Of a stretch of 64,000 nucleotides of DNA, positions 21,978-35,117 are shown piece after piece; the stretch's first letter is position 1, and each line of letters opens with the position of its first letter. The stretch is taken from the NCBI GenBank assembly GCA_034638255.1, contig JAWPGT010000013.1:558001-622000 (forward strand). Reading direction: 5' to 3'. The notes beneath the pieces are model-generated. The model was not told where the DNA came from and ran no database searches. It was given only the letters and a program-made list of their open reading frames with translations. The translations under genes were made by a program, and so were the position numbers. This DNA is from Coprinus comatus (lineage: Eukaryota > Basidiomycota > Agaricomycetes > Agaricales > Agaricaceae).

Positions 21978-22042
21978 TGTATGTCCCAACTTATCTTTCG
22001 TTTTTAGGTACAAAATTCGACTGTGTTTTTCTGGGACATACA
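21978..22042. repeat. 11-bp perfect inverted repeat, 43-nt loop
   Basis: TGTATGTCCCA at 21978-21988 pairs with TGGGACATACA at 22032-22042. It could form a hairpin in RNA or a cruciform, or be the remnant of a small element. No flanking target-site duplication was noted. Confidence 0.55.
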
Positions 22043-23789
22043 ACCGCGTAAAGACCAAGGAAATTAGCAGCTGTGGTAAGATCTACCAGGAACCCTGAGA
22101 GCGTCTTTAAAATAATTAGGGTTCAAGGAGTAGGAGCCAATAAGAGGGCTCTGGGAGGATGGTCTTGGCACTTCTATAGTTGTTATCTGTTTGGGAGTAG
22201 AATTTACCTCGAATTTGCCATCAGTGGCAGTAGGGCAAGATAGGCAATAGGGGCTAGATTATTTTCGGATGAACTTTGACGTATGTCGCAGCTGGTAGAG
22301 CCAGTTATTCGAAATCAAGACATACCGTTGGTAGGCTCTAGTCGATAAGAGGTGATTATTGTAAATTCAGAGGGGCACCGCTTCGGCCTTTGCGGCTGTT
22401 GGATACAAGTAATTTAAATCAATGAAAAAGTGCTCGGTTAGATTGATGTTTGATATAAGAATCGAAGACTCATCGCAAACACTGGATAGTCCAAGCGAGT
22501 TGGGTGTTGTTTCTGAACAATTGTGGTCAAGTTAATACTCCACAGAGGTGTCTCTATAGCTCGAGAAACAATGGAGGCGAGAGGTGGTAGTTGAAGAAGT
22601 GTCGATGACTGTAAAATACATGCCACAACGGAGACGGAAGGCGGTGAAAAACGGATGTCCTAAACTTTCCATTTTGGTGCGGTCGGCCTGAATTTGATTT
22701 TCGTTTCCACTTCACATAACGTAGTAGTAAAAAAAAACCACTGGGAGCAAGAAAGATAGAGTGGAAGGAAAAAGTGAATGTTCCTGTCATTAACAGTTGC
22801 CGCGAAGGCCGAGGAGGTAAGTTTCGGATCTCCGTTGTCAGGATTCAGTAAGTATCAATATAGTCCCTGGTACTTCTTTCTGGTTCAAGACAAATTCAAG
22901 ATCTGCCATCATATCATGCCAGTCATACCAGTCACAGGGTCCAATTGCATAGTGAAGTAGTCAAGGATAAGAAAATTCAAGAAGCAGTTTTCAGAGCACT
23001 TTAGCTAAACAACAATGAGGGCGGAAGAAGAAAGTTAAGTCAAGTGAAGGATCTGGAGATAGAAATCGGTGGAAGCTGCCAAGGTTCTGAATCACAAGGA
23101 CAGGTGGTTGAAGAAGAGAAGCTACTCGTTGGCATATGGATGATACAAATAAATGTTTAACAAGCTGAAGATCTAATTTGATGATTTGTGTGCCTGTGGA
23201 ATCGGATTCGGGAGGTTAAACTGTGGGCTGAAGAGTAGCATGGCCCTTGGCCTGTGGGTATGAGCTGATGTTCTTGGAGCGACGGACAGGAGTGGAATGG
23301 TCGGCTGGGACCGGATGCTTGGATATGTTGTACTCGCTGACTATTTCCATTTTCTTTTTACCAACATCTTGTCGATCAGCCAGATCCATCACAAGATCCA
23401 GGACCCCCGACACTTGCCTTGTCTGCGGCCCACCTGGAATTCTCGCATCTGCACGTTGCGGGAGAAAAAACACGCAGGAAAAACCATCCGAGTGCCGGTA
23501 TTCAGGAGTGTTCGGGGGCCCAGTTGAACGGACCGCAACTGCACCAAACCTCTCCAAACCTTGAGCCAACCAGTGAGAGAAGCCCTTCTCCTCTCTCCAT
23601 CATCTCGCCCTCTCCTCATCGTCCTCAGCGACGAGCAGAGTCCGGTTGTCATCGTCGACTGCCCGTATTTACTCCTGCATCTTCCCTCACTCCCCTCGTT
23701 GTCTAGCCTTTCTACGGGTTCTCCCACCGCTGTCCCCGGCCATTGGCTAATTCTGTACTCCTGCGCCTCCCTGAACTTTCACACAACTT

Positions 23790-26700
23790 ATGGAACGGCC
23801 CTCAAAGAAAGGAGGGCTCTCGGATGTCAAGTCACCTGGATGGCCTCAAGCTAGGCCCACTCTAAACACTTCCCAAGTGGCCACCCAGCACCACGTATCT
23901 TCTACATCGGAACTCAGCCCTCATTCAGCCTCAATACCCCCATCCTCGGCTTCCTCACCTTGGTCACAAGGCCCTTCTTCAAGCGCTGCGCATTCTCCCA
24001 GCCATTTTCCGCTTCCACACCCTGTTTCACGCAACACCAGCACAGACGCTCTCGAATCAGATTTCAATGTCCAACAGTTCTCTAACACTGACTGGGCTTC
24101 TGTTTTTTCTGCTCCTCTAAATCCAACCGTTTTCGCTGCTCTAGCCGCCAACGGTGTTCTTGGCCAACTCTCCAGTCTCCAAGGTACTCCATCAAGCCTC
24201 CCTTCATCGGTTCTTCACCAACAATACGCTAACGCCAATCCTATACATTCTCCTACTATTCCTGTTCCCAACTCTACGATGCCTGGCTCTTGGTCTCAAC
24301 CCTCGACCATCTACAACCACCGCTCTCCCATCTACCACAAAGCACCCTCTCTCCCACGCTCAAACTCCTCTCTCGCTTCGCAGTTCCAGGTGTCAAAGGA
24401 CAAACATCCTTCCTGTTCGTAGCTATGTGCTCTGTTTTGGTTAATCGCTAACTTTTATATCAATTTAGCTACTAACAGACACTCATCTCTGCGGAATGAT
24501 AATTCTACTGCCAATCCTGATCTCCCATCCACCGTCCGTACAACTTCTTTCCATCGCAGCGATGGGTCTAGTAATTTACCCCCCTCCAATCTTAATTCTT
24601 CTTCTGTTCACTCAACGAGCTATAACTTCTGTCCCATCCGGTCATTCAGGTGAGCGTTCAAGTACCGGTTTGCCCCCGTCACTCTGGATGTCGCCAGCGT
24701 CTACATCTACTACCCAACAAAGGGCATATCATCCTCAGAACCACCACTCAGCATCTCTTCTAGCTACAGAACATCCACATGCCATTCAATCGCCGACCTC
24801 GTCTCATTCCCCTACCCTCGAGTCAACATCCACATTCTTCACCGATTTATTTTCTGATGGCATGTTCAACTCAGACGGCACTTCTTTGTCTCCTCAAGCT
24901 ACGAGTCCCTTTCACTCCCCTCGAGTATCCGGATCCCCTACCCTCCAGGCTCATGCTCTAACAAATGATGCCGATCCTGATAAACTAGCCAAAGAGGATC
25001 CCCTAGCTACCCAAGTCTGGAAGATGTACGCACGGCAGAAGGCGACCTTGCCTCACGCTCAACGGATGGAAAACATCACCTGGCGGATGATGGCATTACA
25101 TCTCAAGAAGAAGAAAGAGGATGAAGAAGCGAGACAAAATTCGGAAGTGACCAAGGAGGAGAAGAAGCATGCCGTCCCTTCCCAGTCGGATGTGACCCCA
25201 GATCAATTACCGAACGATGACTCTGAGGCTACGGATGAGCTAGGCGAACGTGGGCGTAGGATTGATAAAGGAAAGGCCAGAGTGCGTGTAGTTGGCTTTG
25301 ACGGCACCAATCAGGATGGACCTGAAGAAGAAGAGTGAGTCGCCCCCCTCCCTTCTTACCACCTCTTATCTTTCTTACCTGTCCTTTAGTGTCATACCTA
25401 TGGATTGGAGAGCCATGAGTCGTTCCAGGTCACGTATATCCATGGACTGGAGACCCACCAGCCGTTCTCGCTCACGAGTAGCCGATGGGCGTATGGTTTT
25501 TGACCAACCTACTATGTTCCACCCCACAATATACGAGAATCAATATGCTTTCCCTGCAATATCTTCAAACTCTCAGCAACCATCCAAGACAGAAACTGCA
25601 TATGGCCGTGGTACGACAAAGTCTTCTAATTCCATACCAATCCCAGGAACTTCCCTCTCTGGCGGAAGACCTAGTCCGCTATTCCCCACCCTATCGTCAC
25701 ATCACGATTCGCTGCCATCTGTCTTCGAAGACACGAACGATCAGATCCCAGGAGCATTTGGTGTTGCTGTTGACGGTCGGTATACACACTCGGTGCATTT
25801 CAACCCGTTGCCTTTTGAGAGCCCCAACTTTGGTCCTTCTTCTTTGCCTGCATCTGGCCTCAGCGGCTTAGCAAGGATGCAAAATTCAGGTGCACCACCG
25901 CCTATGGATGTACCCGCATTCCCTCGACATGTACGTAAGACCAGTTTTGACCATACCGTTTCAAGGGAAGGTATCATGCAAAATATTGGAGGCCGCCACC
26001 AGGTTAACGGTAAACCTTTACCCCCGGAAAGTGTGGCAGGTATGAAAAGGCCTGCAGAGAACGTTCACTATGATACCTTGCTGCGTGCCGACCCGTCCAA
26101 CGTAGGTAGTGGCGGGGTACACTTGGTCCCCACAACAATGAACAGGGCAATTGACCACTTGGATGGAACAAGCTCTTCGTTCACGTCTTCGTCTTTCAAC
26201 TTTGCATATCCTCCGTATGAAGGTATATTTGGCTCTCCTATGACGAGCTGCAATAATTCACCTGAACCACCTACAGAATTCTCACTCTCAATCCGATCTT
26301 CTGAAGAGGCAGGCATGACGGGTAACTCAGGGAATATAGGTGGTCGAAGCAATGTTGCTGCTCGCAATAATTCTATCGGAGGATCTGGACAGGGGTACCT
26401 TGGGTCCAAATCGTCCTTGTCACTCGATGGAAGCCTCTATCAACAACAACAACAATCATCGACAGTGGCATCGTCACCTTCACAGGAAGGGTTGTCCGCT
26501 GCTGCCGCCGCCGCTTCAGCGGCTATGGCAGAAGGATATGCTCAACTGAGTGCAGCAAATTTGGTGGATGATTCAGGTCTGGATTATCGCCAATTACTTA
26601 GTCTTGGTCTTGTGTATCCTTCCCTGGACGGAAGCTCAGGATCTGGTGTCCAACATCCCTTTACACATGTTGACCCAACGCAAATATTGGGGATGAGCAG

Positions 26701-27685
26701 GCTAGACATAGGATTTGGTAATAACAGTGTCAGCTCTGGTGGTATGAGCCCAACAAGTGACGGGTGGACCAATGGACTTGGAACAGCTGCGACTGCAAGC
26801 CCAGAGTCGTACCATGCATCGAACGCTTCAACACCGCCTTCGATAGATAGTCCTGGTAGTAATAGCAACAACAACTCACAGAACCACGGGGCAAGGAGAG
26901 GAACAGATCAAACGAGAAGTTATATCTCATTACAGCAAGGTGCTCAGGAGGTTCAGCGAAAGCCAGGCACTAGCAATTCCCCAAGTGAAGATACAAAGTC
27001 ATCGGCAAGCACACCTGAATCGAGTGCTGTGGTTGGTACAGGTACATCAACAGGGCAGAAAGAAGAAGGTGGAAAGAGCCATGGTAAGGAAGACAATGAT
27101 CAAACGCCTACTCTGTGCACGAACTGTCATACAACAAATACCCCGCTTTGGCGTAGGGATCCCGAAGGCCAACCTTTGTGTAAGCGATTCTCAAATCGTG
27201 TGTATAGTTCTTCTCGTTGATTCATCTTCTAGGCAATGCCTGTGGTTTGTTTTATGTGAGTTGTTGGTTTCTATTGCTATAATTGCATTTATTCATAATT
27301 TAACAGAAACTCCATGGTGTTACACGACCCTTGTCTCTCAAAACCGATGTTATTAAGAAACGGTATGTATACGAAGTTAACATCCATTGCATTCCACTAA
27401 ACCTAATTTTCAAGAAATCGAGCTTCCGGAAACCCCAACGGAAACTCTCGTAAGGGCACCACTCTACCCAAGATTGCCTCCTCGACATCAAGACCCCGTG
27501 CACAATCCAGCTCCTTACTTTCAGGTACAAGTCGAGGAACTACGCAATCCAGCAGTAATGCTCGTGTCAGCGTTACGCAAGCCGCAGCAGGTGGTGGTGG
27601 ACCTGTTTTTGGCGGTAACAGTGGTAGTATGAAACGGCAACGACGGACTTCAACCGGATTACAAATGTTGAATACAGGGTCTTAA
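23790..27685 (+). CDS. areA: AreA/NIT2-type GATA transcription factor, global nitrogen regulator
   Basis: Activates nitrogen catabolism genes when preferred nitrogen sources are scarce. Exons 23790-24414, 24469-24570, 24650-25334, 25390-27179, 27233-27255, 27307-27362 and 27415-27685 join in phase to 1183 residues. The N-terminal AreA-specific (DUF1752) motif is clear: [18 protein letters not shown] followed by [16 protein letters not shown] (about 25010-25125). The DNA-binding finger is CTNC-x17-CNAC with [14 protein letters not shown] and NACGLFYKLHGV, a 17-residue-loop class finger, followed by a basic tail ([10 protein letters not shown]). Between them are long Ser/Asn/Gln-rich stretches, a QQQQQ tract, an Ala run and a duplicated MDWRxxSRSRSR block (25400-25480). 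The second intron (24571-24649) is the least certain junction. Confidence 0.92.
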
Positions 27686-27874
27686 ATATGTTTGTTTGAT
27701 ATGCTACTTTCTATTTTTTTATACGTCTCATATCTGTAGTAACGACCACAGTGCATGCCACACTTTTTTTTTCCTTTTAGTTAGTCATTTGGATTATTAG
27801 ATAGATGCTGCAATTATATTATTATGTATGTTGTGTTTTATCGGTCAATCTATTTGTTGTGAGGGGATTATTGA

Positions 27875-30800
27875 TCTGTCCACGGCTTGCTTCCGTACAA
27901 CTTGCTTACCCCAGACCCCCCTTCTTCATTCAACGTGGCTTCCATATTTCGCAATCATGCTAACGCAGGCACAGGCTCTTCTTCCTCTTCGTCAGCGCCA
28001 TCTTCTTCCCGCTCACAACATCTCCAACCAGTGGCTTCGGATGATCTGAGAAATCAACGACTTCAACACAGAGTCTCGCGCACTGATTTGGATTTCGAAC
28101 AGGCATTGAAAACTGAGGGAACGGTGATGCTTCATGAGGGGGTAGACGTCAACATGCTCGGTCAGGAGAGCCCAGGGCCACTCAATAGGAGCTACAACTC
28201 TTCAGTTGTCTCCATTCGAAGTCCACTTGGGCCCAGGAGTAGAACAAAGGCAAATGCCAATACACCTACGAGATTGGTTCAGCCTGGTACCCCGGTCGTT
28301 GTCCCTCCTACACCCACACCTCATACCAACTCTGCCACTGGCACATTATCCCCCGCTGCTTCGTCTTCGGCGTCGACCACGTCCAACAACTCACAATCAC
28401 AGCAAGACGTGTTTTATGATGCTGTAGAAGACAATAACAGCAACGAGCGACAAACAAATAGGAGGTCAATCTATAGGTCGCCAGGAACCTCGAGCAGCCC
28501 CGACCTGGCGACGTTATTGCGAAAGGCGAAAGAGAGAGGCGGTGTTATGAATATGCAACAATACAAGGGTCTGAAGGAGAGGGAAAAGAAGAAGGAAGAG
28601 CCTGCACCACCTCTACCACCCCGTCACGATCGCCCATCTACAGCGAGTTCATCAAACGCTGTGGGAAGACCGCGGTCATCAACGAGTGCTAGTCACGGTG
28701 GTCAGTATCATTCCGGGCCATCATCATTATCACCAGATGGAAGGAGCGTCAAGGTTAAGGATGATTGGGCACAATCTAGTTCTAGTCCACGGGTGAAAGA
28801 AGCTGGGGTTCTCAAGGTATCTATACATACTTATTCTCTGCATGTTATTTCCTGAATGCACCCTCCCAGGGCCAGAAAAGCTCCATGCGTGCTAAGACGA
28901 GCGCGTTCTGGGGGAAAGTGATGGGGACAAATACTCTAAGAGAACGTGCATCGGTTGGTTCTATACCCTTCAACGACCTACTCCTTACTTATAATCTTAT
29001 CCTTTTGTGCTCTAGAAATCGGATTTATCAGCGTTAAATCCTGTCACACCTACGTATTCTTCGTCTTCTCTCCTCGATGCCTTCACACCTCCTGTTCCTC
29101 AAATACCTGACGAACACCGTGCACTTAACCCGCAGTCAACCGCAGAGTCCCATTCATCCCTTCGACCAAACATGGCAAAGCCTCTACCACCCATTGTGGG
29201 CAGCTCTGTAAGAGAGAACAGGGATACCACAGGATTCGTCGAGAAATCACCTTTACCAACAAAGGAACCTGTCTCAATATCCAAGACTGTTGAGACTGTT
29301 GGTGGTACCATCACTCCAAAACGACGGAGCATGAGCGTCGGTGACGTAGAGCTGAAAAAGGCACTTGCAAGCTCAGCCAACGCTCCTCTTCCTGCCACAC
29401 CCACTGTTTCAAAAAAGCATGAAAAGAAACCATCTGAGGATCCTACTCTGCACACCATTCTGGATCAATTTAAAGGTGAACTATCCCAACTGGAATCTAC
29501 TGCAACTCTCGATCTGCAGGATCCGTCCACCCCCGCTCGACAAGTCGCTTATCGCAGAAGGAAGGAGGAGATGGTACCCTCAGCTCTAGGACGTGACGAA
29601 TGTCCACGCCGAAACAGAGAGAAGAGGGTATTGACCCAACAGTTGACCCTCCTCGTACCTCTTCGTTGCAGTTGCCCAATAGGTCTGCCTCTGGTCCTCC
29701 TACCACAAACAATTCTCCTCGTCTACATCATACCAGTCCATCCAATGGCTTGTTGAAACCTCGTCCTTTCAATGGATTTGGAAGTCCACGCGATACGAAC
29801 AGGCTACGGGTTCTACATCGCTCAACGGCATCCAGTTCGGAACCTTCACTTTTACCCATCATCGATGATGCCCGGAAATGTGAGTGATCCTGCAATAACG
29901 GATATATTTCTCAGATTCTTAAAATCATGTATACAGTATCTCAACGACGAAGTTCACAGCAAGAATTGTCGGCTAAAGAGCTAACCTTGACCCGCTTCCC
30001 TTCCTCTAGTCAGTCCCTGAATGCGGATGATCCCGATTTAGAGAAAAAGGGCAGAGAGTTGGCTCGGAAATGCTGGGATGAAGATGAGGAATTCCTTGCA
30101 AAGGAAAAAATTGCTGAATGGTTGGGCAAACAGTTAGTGCAAAAAACTCGTTTAGGAACTGAAACTGACGTTTTGATCATGCGGTCTAGCGGTCACATCA
30201 ACAAGGTTGCTTTGCGATATTATATGGAGAATTTTGATTTCTCAGATCTTCGATTAGATGTCGCTTTCAGGTATGACCCCGGAGTAACGATTGATGATGC
30301 GATGCTAAATGTAATGACAGACGCTTGTGTCAAAAGCTGTTTCTTAAAGGTGAAACGCAACAAGTAGACCGGATTCTAGAAGAATTCAGCAAGAGATATT
30401 GGGATTGTAACAGCGGTGGATTGTATGGAAGTGCCAGTACGTTCATACTTCTTCCTTGTTGATCTACCATAGCTTAATGGTATGTGAAACAGACATTGTT
30501 CATGCAGTCTCGTATTCCTTGTTGTTGCTCAACACTGATTTGCATGTGGCCGAACTCACCTCAAGAATGTCCCGAAGCCAATTTATCAAGAACACAATGA
30601 CTGCTATTCAAGTTCAATTGCGGCCCTCCCTCCCTGCGGCACTTTCATCATCCGATCTTACGTACGATGATTGTGCGAGCAGTATTCGTGGGGCGGGGTC
30701 AGACGATACTGAGACTCAATCCCGCTCGAAACGTAGTGATAGTATCGCTAGTTGGAACAGTGTACCCAGAGATGTTATCGTTAATCTTTCTCATCTCGGA

Positions 30801-32783
30801 CCTTCTCTCGGTACTGGTCATAACAACGGGAGTACGCCTTCAATCCAAGCATCGTCCTCTGGCCATGATTATCGTCGCTCATCGCCCAATCCTGTTTATG
30901 GTCGTACATGGGAAGATGATATGGAGAACCTTCTCAAGGTATCTATATGACACAACCTTGTGTATCAATTGTTATTTATTTATTTATTTGAATCATAGGA
31001 AATGTACAATGCCATCAAAAGTCAACAAATCTTGCAGCCTCTAAACACAGGTATAGGCCGTGCTTCTACGTCCTCTCTCAGCCCCGGAACTGGTATAATG
31101 CGAAATAGGAGCTTTCGCACTCAGAATAACAACTACAAGCGGGGAAGTATTCGAGGTTGGCAGTCTATTCTGTCTGGCCCGACAGGCATCAGTCCTTACA
31201 GCAGCAACAGTAGCATCGATGGGCGTGCTAGTCCGGCACCAAGTTTTGCAACCTCCGCACATGAGGTAAGCAAGATATGGATATATCACTAAAACACGCC
31301 CAACATTGAAGATATACGTCGCACAGGCAATGTATGGATCTACCCCAAACTTCTTGACCCCAACCCTTGGCTTTGCTCATAATTTGTCACATACGATCAT
31401 CAGAGAAGCACAGGAAGATGATGATCGCAGTCTCAACAGCGAGGATTCAGACTCTACTACCATTAGTATCTCCGACGAGGAATTAGCACTCCTGGGGGCG
31501 CCCTGGGCCAAAGAGGGAATGCTCTGCCGGAAATACTTTTGTGAGCCAGGTGGTAAGCGCGCTAAGGATAAGTCGTGGCTGGACGTCTTTGTGGTAATTC
31601 AGAAAGGCGAACTCAATATGTTCACTTTCGGTGATCATAATACCGGTAATTCCGGTGCTGTTGGAGGAGGAAACTGGCTTGTGAGCTATGACCACATTAG
31701 ATGTTTAATAAATAATGCTGAAACATTATTCTAGGCGAACGCCAATCCTGTTGGTATTCTTCATCTCACACATTCCCTGGCCCATTCATTACCGCCTCCT
31801 GGTTATGACAGGCACAGACCTTATTGCATGGTTTTGACGCTATCAAATGGAGGTGTTTATTTCTTCCAAGCCGGAACCGAAGAGCTTGTAAATGAATGGG
31901 TGTCCACCTGCAACTACTGGGCTGCTAGAGTCAGTAAAGAACCACTTGCAGGAGGCGTCTCAAATATGGAATATGGTTGGAATAGAGTCTTGGATCCTTA
32001 CGGTCATGGTCGATCAGCGTCTAACAACGAGACGTCGAGAGACACTGATCCAACAGATACGATGAGCATCCGCAGCGGAAGAAGCGGGATAAGTACCAGA
32101 AGTGGACGGTACAAGTTCGGTTGGAAGGACGGTACTGCGACTGTTCGTGCTAGTAACTCACCTTGGCAGGATAAGATGTTCATTGCGGATTGGACTGAAC
32201 CCATGCCACCGACAATGGCGAGTACGCATGATGAAGAAACACAATTGGATGCATTGAAGAAGCATGTTGTACATCTTAAGGTGGAGCTCACGCAACATAA
32301 TGAATTGAGGTCTCCTATGATGAATCTGGTATGCAGCATTTAACCATTTAATTGATACTGTCCTGACAGATATCTCACAGTATCAACCCGGAGGGCCTAA
32401 TGCAAGGAAGGCGCAAACAAATTGGGAAAGAAAGTCAAAATACACTCTCAAAGAAATTGTCAAGTATGAGTCCTATATTGACTCGTTGGAAAAGGCCATG
32501 ACGTTACGCCTGAAGAAGAGGGGAGAGAAAGGTCGGTGTTATATGTAACAAAATGAACCATTCTCTCACTCCTAATGTTTCAGCCCTGGAGCGTGCATTG
32601 AACGGTGCCACTCCGAATGATGAAAGCTTTCAATTGAAAGGGAAGTGGAAAGGGCCTGAAGAGGCAACTATACGCGAGGAAAAGGAACCTTTGACACCAG
32701 GCTCTTCTAAGCTTGTAAATCCCTCTACCTCACACAAACGGGAGGAAGACAAGGATGAAGATGATACCGATACTGAGGACTGA
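27875..32783 (+). CDS. YEL1: Sec7-PH guanine nucleotide exchange factor for Arf (YEL1/EFA6 type)
   Basis: Activates Arf6/Arf3-class GTPases at the plasma membrane, linked to polarity and actin. The long Ser/Pro-rich N-region has SPDLATLLRKAKERGGVMN and PPLPPRHDRPS. A 45-nt intron near 29573 and one near 29881 keep the frame. The Sec7 domain spans about 30000-30610: CWDEDEEFLAKEKIAEWLG, ENFDFSDLRLDVAFRRLC, then the glutamic finger FLKGETQQVDRILEEFS and YSLLLLNTDLHVAEL. A PH domain follows (KEGMLCRKYF, SWLDVFVVIQKGELNMFTFG, NGGVYFFQAGTEELVNEWV), then a coiled coil (LDALKKHVVHLKVELTQHN, KYESYIDSLEKAM) and an acidic end. The 5' end is unresolved: the frame is open from 27875 but has no ATG before 28127, so an upstream first exon is missing from the model. 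Confidence 0.88.
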
Positions 32784-32980
32784 ATGATGCCATATTCCCA
32801 CTGATACCACAGTTGTTGTTGTTTTTTTTTTTTGCTTTCTCCGTGTTACATATCTTAATTCTGTAAGTCTTCGCCGACCAACTGTGGGAGATAGTTTTTT
32901 TTTTTTTTCGATCACATTATTCCCTACTGATACTAATATCATCGTATTGACATTTTTGATATTCCCTGTACCTATGCTTT

Positions 32981-34776
32981 CTAACATGTGCCATACTTTG
33001 CCGCGGCGATGTGCGCCTCCAAACCACTTGCACTTGATTTGGTAGTGAAGACTGATCCTCCCTGAGGTAGGTGTCAATTCAAGAACAAGTAAACTCGATA
33101 CCATGTAAACGTACTTGGTCAGGTGCATACCAAACGGTCCCGACGTCATTGTTGGCGTTAGTTCCGAAGTGGAAAACGCCTGAACTTTGTGACCAAAGGA
33201 AAGCACTATACTTTGCCGTACGTGCGGAATCGTTCGCCATGTCAAGATAATACTGCAAGTGCTTCGTCCAGAGGCCCTGCATACAGTTTATAACAAGTAA
33301 ACTCAGGGTTTAACTTTAATGCGCTCCGACTGACCTTGAATAGTTGCTGCATAGGATGAATTAGAGAATGAGTCTCGATTAGGAGAAGGTATCATTATCG
33401 CTTGTACCTGATCTTGATTGCACGTAGGACCACCCTTGACCGCTTCGTCGCAAGATTCTCTGAGGATATTGTTAGTGCTGAGATGTCGGATGGTAGCGTC
33501 GATAGTTAACTCGGCTTCATCGAGTAAACTCTTGTCGCCGGTAGCCGAGTAAAGATTGGCAAGACCAGAAGCGATGACACCTTGGTTATAGGTCCATGTT
33601 GTCTAGCGAAGAAGGGAAAAGGTTAGAACTTGCGACGGCAGCCCTTAGAATTGAACATTGAATACTTGTCCGTTATTGCCACATGTATCAGTGTTGAGAC
33701 CGTCGTTCCATAGACCATCACCGTTTCGCATGCCTGAATTCTTGACTAAAAGTTTCTCATGAGATCAAAAATCCCGACTCCATGAGAATCAGAAGGAACA
33801 CTAACGCCAAGTCCATGTCTATAAATAGACGAGAAGTCAGTTAAGCAACGTTTGTTTTTGGTGTTAAACAATACAATACCTTTTGTGCATTTGCAAGGTA
33901 TGCAGGGTTACGATTGCGAAGGTAACCGTTGGCAGAAACAAGTAAGAACAACTCGTTAGTAATTGCGTTTTTGTATGTATGTGCAGTAGACCACCACACT
34001 AGTAGTAAATATTAGTGACGTCGGTATATGGTTTCAAAAATACGACAGGTTAAAACGAACCTCCACCACCACATGTATTATCCCATTGGCCTGCGATGAT
34101 ATCATAGATCCGACTGGCGGCGTTCTATATATATATATATTATTTTGCATCGTGTTACCCGAAGTGAATCTCATAAGGGGACGTGGGACGTACATTGTAG
34201 GGACCAGTATCCTGCCCCCTGCTGCCTTTGTAGTCGGCTATCTTCCATAAAGCCAATACAATCCACTAGATCGGGAAGAATATTTATATCTATGATGAGA
34301 TTTGGCTGAAGAGACACGTACACCAGCGTCGTCATTGCTGCCGTTGAGTATAGACTCCCAGTTTGCACCAGCTCGAGCTGCTCGACCGATAAAAGAATTT
34401 TCTCCCATAGTAGAGAATTCGTTCGAGTTCCTTGCCAACATAAGATTGTGTAAATCCTCGACCGTGTTCTGCATTACAAGTTGCAGTTGTCAAGTTTTCT
34501 CTTTGGAGAAGTACAGGACATACAGCATCCGTCCAGAGAGACCCTCCATCGTATTGACCAGTTAAAGCACTGGTAATGCTATTAAAGTAATGAGATTGAA
34601 GTCTTTGAGCGACACTCTAGAGAGAAGTCAGATGTGTTCTCTCTTAGGGTTGTGAGAGAGAGTAGGTTTACCAGAGCAGTGTCAAGCGTAGATTGACATT
34701 GTCTCTTTTCAATGTGAGCTGCAGAGGTTGTAGCAAGCGTGGCCAGAAATACGAAAGCAGTAGACAGAAACTTCAT
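32981..34776 (-). CDS. Secreted GH76 family glycoside hydrolase (alpha-1,6-mannanase type)
   Basis: Cell-wall or extracellular mannan-acting enzyme of family GH76. The signal peptide MKFLSTAFVFLATLATTSAA is followed by HIEKR, a Kex2-like site, so the mature form begins QCQSTLD. Family features: SHYFNSITSALTG, QYDGGSLWTDAN, NGSNDDAG carrying the catalytic-type Asp pair, RGQDTGPYNAASRIYDII, WDNTCGGGVWW, KNAITNELFLLVSANGYL, NSGMRNGDGLWNDGLN and WTYNQGVIASGLANLY. It ends AAAKYGTC without a GPI-anchor hydrophobic tail, unlike yeast Dcw1/Dfg5, suggesting a soluble enzyme. More than ten short introns, one with a TA run before its acceptor (34126-34140). Convergent with the Sec7 gene. The substrate is inferred; GH76 may also act as a wall transglycosidase. 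Confidence 0.88.
34126..34140. repeat. TA dinucleotide run in GH76 intron
   Basis: TATATATATATATAT lies just inside an intron of the GH76 gene, next to its acceptor on the minus strand (TATAG before AACGCC). Simple repeat, probably neutral. Confidence 0.8.
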
Positions 34777-35117
34777 GATGGTGTGCTAGGAGACAACCTG
34801 GGGTTCGTTCACTAGAAATCATATGGCTGAATTTATAGGCCATGATAAATATAGTCGGTCATACGAGGGCATATGTAGCTTGTGGGTCAATCAAAGCAAA
34901 CGCATGGAAATTAAGAAGCAATGGTAACCAGAAGCAATTGCAATAGAATATTGTTTTATATGAAAGTTGTTCTGAAAGCCAAATATAGAGCTGGATCAAA
35001 ACGAGCTAATCACGTGTCACAGAGTGCCATAGTTTAGGCACAGGCTTGACAAGTGCTTTGGTGGCGGAGCTGTGTTTTTTGGTAACTCTGTCTGCTGGCT
35101 CTTAGTCTTTCTCCACC
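34777..35117. promoter_or_regulatory. Divergent promoter between GH76 and acyltransferase genes
   Basis: 341 bp, AT-rich next to the GH76 start, with TTTATAGG-like sequence near 34835. No coding potential or repeats seen. Confidence 0.4.

Larger units (their letters stand above)
20941..23789. other. 2.85-kb non-coding stretch upstream of AreA
   Basis: The largest gene-free region here. Open frames are short, on both strands, and none matches a family I know (including minus 23216-23569). It contains a four-site GATA cluster (21714-21767) and an 11-bp inverted repeat (21978-22042). From about 23570 the plus strand becomes CT-rich (CTTCTCCTCTCTCCATCATC), typical of a fungal 5' leader. It most likely holds a long promoter and leader of the nitrogen regulator. 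A spliced 5' UTR or non-coding RNA is possible but unsupported. Confidence 0.5.

Noticed and set aside
22285..22350. tRNA-like A-box (GCTGGTAGAGCC)
   Set aside because: No T-loop GGTTCGAATCC at a suitable distance and no cloverleaf can be drawn.
22383..22415. U2 snRNA-like 5' sequence (CGCTTCGGCCTTTGCGGCT followed by ATACAAG)
   Set aside because: The branchpoint-binding GUGUAGUAUCUG block and Sm site are absent and the spacing differs, so the similarity is a short chance match.
23216..23569. 117-residue minus-strand open frame upstream of areA
   Set aside because: No family resemblance, and it lies within the GC/CT-rich leader where open frames occur on several frames; probably fortuitous.
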